DNA of 64,000 nucleotides from positions 81,886,935-81,950,934 of the forward strand of contig NC_021674.1 of the NCBI RefSeq assembly GCF_000247815.1, read 5' to 3'. The notes under the pieces were generated by a model, which had not been told where the DNA came from, did not search any database, and worked only from the letters and a program-made list of their open reading frames with translations. Position 1 is the first letter of the stretch, and every line of letters starts with the position of its first letter. Made by a program: the position numbers and the translations under genes. Below are positions 55,181 to 64,000 of this stretch, one piece after another. Source of the DNA: Ficedula albicollis. Taxonomy: Eukaryota > Chordata > Aves > Passeriformes > Muscicapidae.

Positions 55181-55535
55181 AAGGAAAACCTTAACGCTCT
55201 CCAGAAATGCTTGAAAAGGAGCGTGAGGCCAGGTAAGGACTGGTGTCTTAATGCCAGGCAACAAGTTACAGGACAAGAGGAAATTGCTTAAATTGTGCAA
55301 GGGCAGGTTTAGTTTAGACCTTAAGAAAAATTTCACCTCTGAGAGGGTGGTGAGGCATTGGAAGAGACTTTCGGGGGAAGTGTGTCACCGTCCCTGGAGG
55401 TATTCAAGAGATGTGTAGATGTGACACTTAAGGACATGGTTTAGTGGTGGACTTGTCAGTTTTGGGTTAACAGTTGGATCTGATGATCCTGAAGAAAAGA
55501 CCTGAAGGTCTTTTCCAGTCTAAATGATTCTGTGG

Positions 55536-58500
55536 TAAAAAGAACTAATGGCTGTAGGCTCAAGCTTGGTAAATACAATGAAAAATGAAGAACATTCATT
55601 ATTTGTAATCAATGAGAAACAAATTACCAGTGTTGGTAGCAGATTCTTTAATTTTTAGATAACTTCAAATTATGCCTGGATGGAAGATATACTTTAACAG
55701 AATACAGAAAGCTATTTGGCTTTATATACTCAATCACTCTTTACTTGCTGTTTTTAATAGGAGTATTAAATCTTTTCATTCACTGAGGTTCCAGAATGAT
55801 ACACTATCTACAGACCTTATTCACATTTCTTTTTCTATATAATACTAAATCTATTTTTATTGTTTGGAGGGGGTTTTGTTTGTTTTGGTTTTGTTTTGTT
55901 GGTTTTTTTAACAGTAGCTGTGGGAGAAAATACTGAGAAACTACAATATAATAAATAAACAAATATAACATATTAAATACATTTTTAAACATGGCTCTAC
56001 TTCCCCTCAAGAGGCTTGAATCTAATATTGACTCCAATCTCAGCATTTCAAGTCCTTCAAGTCCTTCAGCAAAATTCATGCTAATTGATCCAATATTAAG
56101 TTTTGCATTCTGCCTCTATTGCAGTGAAATGCTCAAGAATGTCATATTAAAACAGCAAATATAAAAGTAATTTCCATTATTATTCCAAGCAAACAAATTG
56201 CAGACAATTTCATTGGAACCAATGAAACTAACACAAACACCATCACAGAGATTTGTTTTCCCCATTGCCTCACTTCCTTCCAATAGCAACCAGCACCTTT
56301 CATACCCCTTGCCACCATAAACCACCAGCTGTCCCCTTGCATCATTGTCCAGTTTCCCCTGCATTATCTCCATTTTACCTTTTCCTTTGGGCTTGGATGG
56401 CCCATCTTTCCATGCCCATGGCATCCCTGTGTCTGGGTTGTGCTCTTCTCTTTCTGGGCCATGGGCTGTGTGTGGGTCACAGCAGCCCATGTGCTGACCC
56501 ATGAGCCAGCCAGTGCACGTGAGGAATTCATTCTGACCAGGTTAGGCCCCCTCTGCAACCTTTCTCTCAGCACAGGACATTATTTAGGTCTCTCTCATCT
56601 GCCTGGCCACAGCCTTTCATGAAATGTGCAGGAAATTATTTGTCATTGATATCTTGCCTTTCTGTCAGATGGGGCTTGCAGTCATCGAGTGATAGATGGA
56701 TGGACAGAAAGCAAGATCATGTAAGCTGCATTCCCTTGGGAAACCAGACTGAAAACTCATAAGGTGTCTTACAGAGCACACTGAATTAACTTTTCTGACC
56801 TACAAATGTGTTTAAACCATAATTTTTTGATCAGAGACATGCAAATTAGTGACAAGCAGAACAAACTGCGCTGCAGAAGAGGATGACATACCGAGTGTTT
56901 GTATTTCCAGGAAAAAATTCTATTTCTTTCCACAGATGAGTACTTTCTTGGTATTTTCTTTGAGTAATAGATTACCCTTAGAATTTTCTAGAAATATTCA
57001 AATGGATTTCAGAACTTCATTCTTCTACCATTTATAGACTGGAAAATATTAACAAGTTCTCCTTGAAAAGTCCGAGAAGTCTAAGCTAAGTGTGGAGTTA
57101 CATGCAATCTATTTTTTCTTTACATGCATATTTCCTGCATATCCATGTCTGTGTTATTGTCATCAGCAGGTCCTAAGGTAACACCATGGAACAATTTATA
57201 AGACCAAGTGTTAAATATGCAGTGCTGCTAGCTTCTACTTACAAAGAAATAAAATGGAGGCAACAGGAATCTGTGATTCCCTTTATAAACTCATTTAAAT
57301 CAACTCTAATGTAATTGCTAAAATTGCACACAATTAATAATTGCTTCTATATTATTCAAAGTATTAAGAATGCAAACAATGACAAAGAAGTCAAAGATAG
57401 AAAGGCCTGAGGTTACATGAAGAACAACTTTTCATGATGGACATCCTTTCTGGTAGACCAGTGTTTGCAGATTTCCATGTCAAATGATTGCTAAAGGTAT
57501 TAAAGTAAACATAATGAACCTCACTCTGAAGTCCACTTCTAAAGCACTCTTAATTAAGCCTCCTATTCCCTGAGGTTTTTGGAGGAAGGTATTATAAAGT
57601 AGATCCTAGAAAATCCATATTTAAACATAATTTAGATTTGAACAGATAAGAAATAATTATCACTGTATATAAATATCCCAACTTTCCATTTTCCTACACA
57701 GGATAATGGGCATACAAAAATGGACATGCAATACATACATGGGACCAACTAATTTATTTTTGGTATTTCATATTCACTTCCATATTTTTATATGGTTGTA
57801 TTTTTTAAAGAGCTATTGACATGGGAATTAAAATTTATTCCCCCTTTTTATTTGATTTTTTTTCACAGACAATATTTTAAACTAGAATTGGTTTCTCTCT
57901 GCTCATTAACACTTCTTTTCTCTGCCAGACTCAATGTCAGGTAGGAGGACAAAAGTATTGCATACTAGTGATGATAGGTAGTATGTCTGAACAAGCTGGT
58001 ATGTTAGACGATGTTTTCCTGAGAAAATTACATCCTCTGAGGACAAAATCAGATATATATATTTTTTTTAATTGGATAGATGTCTTCTATCTTGCACACA
58101 CTGAGGAGATTTGGCTTTTTCAGTGCTAATCTGGTCCTCTTTATTTAAAGCATTTAAGGCAAAAAAATGTAATTTGATTGCAGCTGCTTCTGGTGGCTGA
58201 GTTTGGGGCTAAAATAAGGCATAAAGAGCAGGTGTAGCTGAACTTTGAGATATTCTACTCCCAAGTGAATAGAAACTCATTAGTCCTCTCCCATTTCCAC
58301 ATAGATGCAAAGCACAAATGTTGAAAGAATCACCTGCCGAGAATGTTCTACAAAGTCATGCTGAATCTAAATGGTGTAAATGGACGTGCTCATGGCTCTT
58401 CTGAGAAGGATAATGGGAATTTAAAGGATCTTGATACAACTGTAGAAGAATTAGTGAAAACAGAATGATGGGTCTGTTCATCTGGCATACAGCAGACCTG

Positions 58501-58668
58501 TGACAATATCCTGCATGAACACAAACAGCTCCAACGGGAGTTGAAAGCCATTCCTTATGGGTGAAGCAGAGGAAGTTCTTGGATCTAGAAGTTCTTGGCT
58601 CACACCTCAGCAGCATCTTCAAGTGACTGGGATGGTTTTCCCTCTTTGTTAACCTGTGTTTTCCAACA
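55536..58668. other. Non-coding sequence
   Basis: No gene recognised. A G/T-rich simple stretch is at 55862-55915. Mirrored frames at 56116-56622 lie in C-rich sequence with no domain signature. 56640-58340 is AT-rich. Confidence 0.5.
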
Positions 58669-59140
58669 GTGAGACACATCTGGAGAGCTGGGTCCAGTTC
58701 TAGGCTCCCCAGCATAATGCATGGACATACTGGAGATAGGACAAAGAAGGGCCATGAAGATGGTGAAGGGCCTGAAGCATCTGACATACAAAGAGAGGCT
58801 AAGAGAGCTGAGCCTGTTCAGTGTGGAGAAAAAAAGGCTCAAGGGGATCCTAACACTGTGCAGAAATGCCTCATTAAGAATAATGGGTTTTTTCAGTGGT
58901 GCCCAGGGACAAGACAGACAATGAGTACAAACTGAAATATGGAAAATTCTATTTAAGTGTAAGAAAAAGATTTTTTGCACTGTGAGGATGTTAAGAGACT
59001 GATATGGTTTGTCTAGATGGATTGTGGAGTCTCTGTCCTTGGAGGTACCCAAAACCTGACTGCACATGGCCCTGTGCAAAACCATTCTAGGTGAACTTGT
59101 GTGAGCAGGGGGGTTGGATGACCCTCTCATTCCTCCTCTG
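58669..59140 (+). mobile_element. CR1 LINE 3' fragment, plus strand (different subfamily)
   Basis: Landmarks in order: CTGGGTCCAGTTCTAGGCTC, GGACATACTGGAGATAGGAC, AAAGAGAGGCTAAGAGAGCT, GTGGAGAAAAAAAGGCTCAA, TTTTCAGTGGTGCCCAGGGA, CAAACTGAAATATGGAAAAT, TGGAGTCTCTGTCCTTGGAG and GGGGGGTTGGATGACC. The frame at 58721-58924 (+) contains MDILEIGQRRAMKMVKGLKH, the ORF2 C-terminal region of CR1. It is 5'-truncated and decayed. Its wording differs from the copy at 54249, so it belongs to another CR1 subfamily. Confidence 0.95.
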
Positions 59141-61159
59141 GAGGCTTCTGTATAGACTGGCAACAATGAACATTGTTTTGCCTCCTGGCAAATTTTTAAT
59201 ATTCCATAATAAATAATGTGAAATATAGTTTTAGGAACATCCTATTTTTTTTAACATAATTTCCCTCTAATTTTTTTCACCACAGATTTTTATGTGGAAC
59301 TTTCAAGTCAACACAAATTACACATGTTTCAGTAAGGGAAGATGCATTAGGCTTAAGCAACACTTTTAATGTAAAAAGTGCCAATGAGTAGGAGCTGACA
59401 GCTCACCCTTGGGAAAATATGGAAATTTGGCTTAGAGCTGCAGTTTAAACTTGGAGTTTGCTAGTTAAATTCCCAGCAGGTCAGTTATTCAGTGTATGCA
59501 TTCAGCTAACCAGAGACAAGATATCCTAAAAATGACACCTTGTTACAGAATAGGAAACACGGGATAAGCTATTAGCTGCCCTTCCTTTTCCTCTTCTTAG
59601 TTTATCTATTCCATTTTTATCTCCTATATCTGTCAAGGAAAGAAGTAAAAAGAAACAACCATTGGACATATGCTTTTCATTATCATGGCTGTGACGTTAC
59701 AAGCACATGCAGAGGCTGGATCCTCTCATTAAATTCTGATGCCAGGCTGTGCTCAGATGCCTCCTGCCTCTTCACAGTGCACAAATGACCTTTACCAGCC
59801 ACTCACTGGAAATGAATACAAACTGGTAGAAAAACAATAGCAAATAATTTAAAAAGGATTAGCAAACCTGCATAGTTCAGCATGTCCTGCTCTGTGGGAG
59901 AGGCAAGGAAAACTCCCATTCATGGAAGAAGCTTACTTTTAGCAGCAACCTTGGGAGCACTCTCTATCATTCCCTTCCACTGCAAACTTGATACTTGTTC
60001 ACAGAGAAACTCATGTCTTTACCCTTCTGAGTTCTACCTTCCAGATACAAAATTTAAAATTGTGGGAATATTTTCTTTAGTTCCATATTATGTCAGTTAT
60101 ATCACCACCCTCTATCTACTGTTTAAACACTTGTTTTTGATGAACTGTGCTTATGAAAAAGAAATTGAAAGCAAGAGTTTAATGAATAATGAAATGAACT
60201 AAATTGCAAATATTTTATTTAAACTTTTGGGGGAAATTCTCCTTCTATAAGATGTGAAAGTAATGAAAAATGAATAATGTATGGAAAAATATCATTAAAT
60301 GCATTGAATGAGGTATTTGAGAAATGTTATTCAAAAACTGTCCTACATGTCTTGCTTCTAACTTGACATATGCTGGTTTTCCACATACCAATCAAATCTT
60401 TAGATAGCACTGGAGATTGTTTTTGCAGAATACCTCAAAGAACAAAAGATAGGCTGGCAACAGCTATTACAGGGGGTCATTTTAGAAAAACAAAGGCCCA
60501 TTCTCCTTGAAGGAGATTATTTATTTGCTTTGCATTTTGCATACTGACAGAGCATTATACTGAGTCCTCACTCCCACCTCTCTTCTCAGGATACTGGTGA
60601 AACGACCTCGGTCTCAAAACCTGGAAAATACTGATTCTTTTTATTTCAGTACATGGGCTAGTGGCAGACTGAGGACATATTTTCTGGAATGAGAAAGAGC
60701 AGGAATACTCCATTAAGTGCACTTGCATGTTCTGTATCTTGAAGTATTAGCTGCCTATATGTCAGTTTTTTACCTGTAAAACGTGATCAACAGCCCTTCC
60801 TTTCTGTAGTCCTTTTCTCCTGTCTACTCAAGCTGCAACAACTCGAGGCCAAGGGTCATCTCTTTTTGATATATTTGTGTATCATATAGAGCAGTGGAGC
60901 ACTAGCAAGCAGGAGTACCACAGACAGAGTGGGCAAACAGGGATGACATGTCAGTTTGGGCAACAGTTCTTGTGGGAGAAGAGGAAGGGTACTGAAGCCC
61001 TGCTGGTTCCACCAGGGAGTGATGGCATCCCCCCATGGCGTGTCTACGTTCCACACCCACCAGGACTGACACAGCTGCCCAGACAGAGCTCTGGGGTGAA
61101 CTTGCTGCCACTCAAGTGTCAGCTGCTGGGTGTGCCCTGCTCTTAGCACTCTTATGGCA
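59141..61159. other. Non-coding sequence
   Basis: No gene recognised. A 106-codon frame at 59882-60202 (+) has a hydrophobic middle (FSLVPYYVSYITTLYLLF) but no family resemblance and no supporting context. 60850-61145 holds mirrored frames in G+C-richer sequence. Confidence 0.5.
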
Positions 61160-61245
61160 CTCAGGGACATGGTTTAGTGCTGGACTTGGCAGTGCTGGGT
61201 TAACAGCTGGACTCGATGAGCCTAAGGTCTTTTCCAAACTAAAAG
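61160..61245 (+). mobile_element. CR1 LINE 3' terminal fragment, plus strand
   Basis: GGGACATGGTTTAGTGCTGG, ACTTGGCAGTGCTGGGTTAA, CAGCTGGACTCGATGA and GGTCTTTTCCAAACTAAAAG correspond to the same CR1 3' end type as 55430-55535. Only the last 85 bases are present. Confidence 0.9.
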
Positions 61246-64000
61246 TTTGGAGATGGTGCTATGAAACTTGATCCCCCAATATTCTCTTTGCTTTCTCATG
61301 CTTCTCTTCAGATTCAGCATCCTTACAGTTTGAAAGCACCTTTCTGACATCAGAGTCCTCTCCAAGGCATCAGCACAAAGGATCTACAATTAAAGCAAAA
61401 GAACTCAAAGGGGTGAGCAGTAAGAACTTAATTTGTGCCTTAGGGTAGTAATATATGTTATATATACCTCACTATTTCTGAAGTTTGTTTCTACATTTTC
61501 TTCTCTCTCACTCTTTCACTCTTTCTAATTTTTTTTTTACTTTTCCTGATTTAAACGAGACAAATATTTTCTTGATGTATCCTTGGAGACCCTGAAGGAG
61601 GCAAAGAAGGTTGTGGTCACTGCTGTCAGCTACAACCCGATCTTCATTTCAAACCTACTTTTGAAGAAAGAGTCCCATTTTTTGTAGAAAACCAAAAATC
61701 TTCAAGGGTGATATTTTACATCATCAAGTAATAAAAATAGTGCCAAACTTCTTAATTGTTTGAGATTTTTTTTTAATTGATGCTGAAAGCTATTATGAGA
61801 CTGTCTTGCTATTGCAGTGTGGTGTAATGTGTGCTGCTCTACAGGCAGGCCACTGTAGCTAATTTTCTCTAGTGTTTTTCTTTGGCACTGACAGCATCCC
61901 TCATTACTCTCTTTATTGGTACATTTAAATGCCCTTGTAGCACCATTAAGTTTGAAATGGCTTTATTCTTTGTTCAGCAATATTTGCGTTTAGCATATTT
62001 TCTCAGCCCACCCCACAAGATCCCTTTCAACGGATATTATGGTGCTATTGAAGGAACGTGAACGAAATTGTAGGTAATGGTCCATGCTTATTTGTTTTGT
62101 GTAAGCTGTGGTTTCTATAGCTACTGTACATCTGCTTCATGCCATTTGCTGATCACTTTTTGTAGTTGTGTCAGTCTAGATATTTAAAGCACACTGTACT
62201 GATTCTGCTCAGCACAGCAATCTGACAATGGCTCGATATGTGAACCAAGCTACAAATCTGGAAACGTTTGAAAACAGCTGTTAAGTGTACATATTCATTC
62301 TCTGTCTACTACTGGCACAATGGCCACCTAACCAAAAATTGAAACAGACAGTGGTCCAGTCTCAGCAAAAGACTTGAAAGCACAACTGACATTGGGTGCA
62401 ATTAGGCATGGCTTTAAATTGGTGGATAAATTGGGCTCCAGAGTGGAAACCCAGAGGCAGAGACAACAAATCCCTCTCTATTCTGCACTTCCACCAAAAA
62501 TAGAAAACATTCCTGGGTGATAGATATCATTCTGTTAAGGCTGGTGAAATTACCTGAGAGTTGCACCAAAGATAAAAGTAACTTACTGTTTTGCCACAGA
62601 AGTCTTTCCTTCTATAGAAGCAGAGTAGCAACATCTTGGCCTTTCAAACTTTGCCTTCATTGAAGGATTTCCTCTTCTGTCCTGAAAACTCTGCTTCTTG
62701 CTATGAAAATAATGCCATTTGGTTAAAATCTTGTGGTTAAAAAGTGACAGTAAGGGAAAATTTTTTTCCAGTTTTACATCATTTGTGTATGGGTTTTTTT
62801 TCCAGACAACCTCTATCAGATATACCAGCTGGTTTTTGTGGATTTATTTGTTAGTGTGAGTTTGCTTTTCTCAGTGTATAAGAGATGCAAAGAGCTGCAT
62901 TGGTCCATTCTGCCCCCATAGCCTACCTTCCAAAAGAAGTTGGGATTACGTGATCTGTTTTTCAGGTCTTGTTTTACAATTGCTCATTTGTCAGCTAACT
63001 TCAGCTATATTTGACCAAAAGGGTCAAGATCTCAAAGGTATTACAGGCCTGTAAACTAGTTCTCCCTGGCTCCATTTCCCCCTGTAAAACACCCAGATTA
63101 GTTCCTCCAGTGATGAAAAGGCTGCAATGCTCAGCTGTATTGATAGACAGCAGAGATTCCACCTGGGAGACAGCCTCTGGAAACAGGACCTCTCAAGTGC
63201 TGCAACACATGGATATGCCACGTCATAAAACCAGACAGACTAACTGCTGCTTCAGCTTTCCTGGTAAAAACTTAGGATTTATATCAATTTTCAGCATTTT
63301 TTTCACTGAATTTTAAGGTATTTTTGGGCTTGATTGCAAAACAATGAGACTCAAGTTACAGTGCACAAAAATTTCTTTCTATATAATTAATAAGCTCACT
63401 TACTTAAAATACAAGAAGGTATCCAGCACACTAATTGCCTTCAGCAACAGTTGCAATGGGCTGGATTTTATTAGTTCATAATACTGGACATTCTGTCATA
63501 ATCTGATGTTATGGATTTTCTACAAAAAATTGATGAGAACAAATGTTCCCTTTCTCTCCTTTCAATTCTTCTCAAATATTAGATACTACCCATGTTTTTT
63601 TTTCAGGTTCTCTATTTTGTAAGGAGGAAATGAATGCTTATTGTATATCAGAAGTTGTAGCTCTAAGATAAATGTAAATTAGATCTATAGGAAAAAGAGA
63701 AACCAGCTTCTTTACTCTGGGAAGAGCGTGAAAATCAGCAAAAAGAAAAACTTACTGAGACCTTACTTCCAGGGTACAAGGGATTTTCTAGGACTAAGTA
63801 TGAGTATTTTAATAATTAAATGGAAGAGTTTAAGATAAGTATGACCTAAGAAAGAAAAGCTCAGCCTCTTTGAGCCGGGCTAGAGGCACTCAGGCTTGTT
63901 TTACTTGTACAATGCATCACTGTGGGTCACAGTTTGCTCTATACACACTGCTGCAGCAAAGTACAGTTTTGCCCAGTTTGCTAAAAAAAAAATAAAAAAT
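61246..64000. other. Non-coding sequence
   Basis: No gene or repeat recognised. 61900-62330 is repeat-free and locally balanced in composition; it is listed as a possible conserved non-coding element. Mirrored frames at 63011-63316 lack domain features. The window ends in an A-rich run (63984-64000). Confidence 0.5.

Larger units (their letters stand above)
54249..55535 (+). mobile_element. CR1 LINE fragment with decayed ORF2, plus strand
   Basis: This is the longest transposon copy in the window. It runs from the last third of the CR1 reverse-transcriptase region to the 3' tail (CTTTTCCAGTCTAAATGATT then CTGTGG). Landmarks in order are the GVPQGS-coding segment near 54450, TGGCTGGAAAGCTGCCCAGA, TGTGGCCAGCAGGGGCAGGG, CCTCACTACAAGAAAGA, GGGCTGGTGAAGGGTCTGGA, TTAGACCTTAAGAAAAATTT and GGGTTAACAGTTGGATCTGA. 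It is broken by frameshifts and by two local duplications (54249-54463 and 54931-55180). The neighbouring sequence is not transposon-like. Confidence 0.96.

Noticed and set aside
58600..59166. 188-codon minus-strand frame
   Set aside because: It is antisense to a CR1 fragment and has no protein family features.

Overview
The window looks like vertebrate, almost certainly avian and probably songbird, nuclear DNA. The evidence is a set of CR1 LINE fragments, the dominant retrotransposon of bird genomes. Most are 5'-truncated and end at the characteristic CR1 3' tail with TTCCAAC-like and ATTCTRTG-like motifs. There is also one LTR-like piece that I associate from memory with songbird endogenous retroviruses. 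I find no protein-coding gene, exon, rRNA, tRNA, CRISPR array or bacterial-style operon. The open reading frames are short, overlap on both strands, or arise from low-complexity DNA. The window is best read as intergenic or deep-intronic sequence.

Layout. 1-3950 is anonymous unique sequence. About 3955-4345 is an LTR-like element with a TATA box and an internal 73-bp duplication, followed by an 11-bp perfect hairpin at 4474-4501. 4500-17400 is mostly unique DNA with two small duplications and two CR1 fragments (10455-10731 minus, 12678-12765 plus). 17390-22620 is a cluster of short local duplications, one CR1 (17831-18140), and a 33-base N gap inside a 76-bp tandem array. 24414-24596 is a perfect CCCTT pentanucleotide microsatellite. 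27270-27556 and 30570-30729 are further local duplications. 32983-33970 is T27-G930-T31, which I regard as a probable assembly artefact. 38632-40233 is a nested duplication block with perfectly identical copies. CR1 fragments follow at 41400-41782, 54249-55535 (carrying a decayed reverse-transcriptase segment and two internal duplications), 58669-59140 and 61160-61245. The remainder is unique non-coding sequence.

The most distinctive property is not a gene system. About twenty local direct duplications (units of 16 to about 710 bp, two or three copies) lie in 64 kb, both inside and outside transposons. In three separate three-copy loci, copies 1 and 3 are identical while the middle copy differs. 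In one locus a 436-bp segment including an A14 run is duplicated without a visible difference. This could be genuine recent tandem duplication, but some of it looks like haplotype or repeat-loop assembly error. No undescribed biological system could be supported from the sequence.
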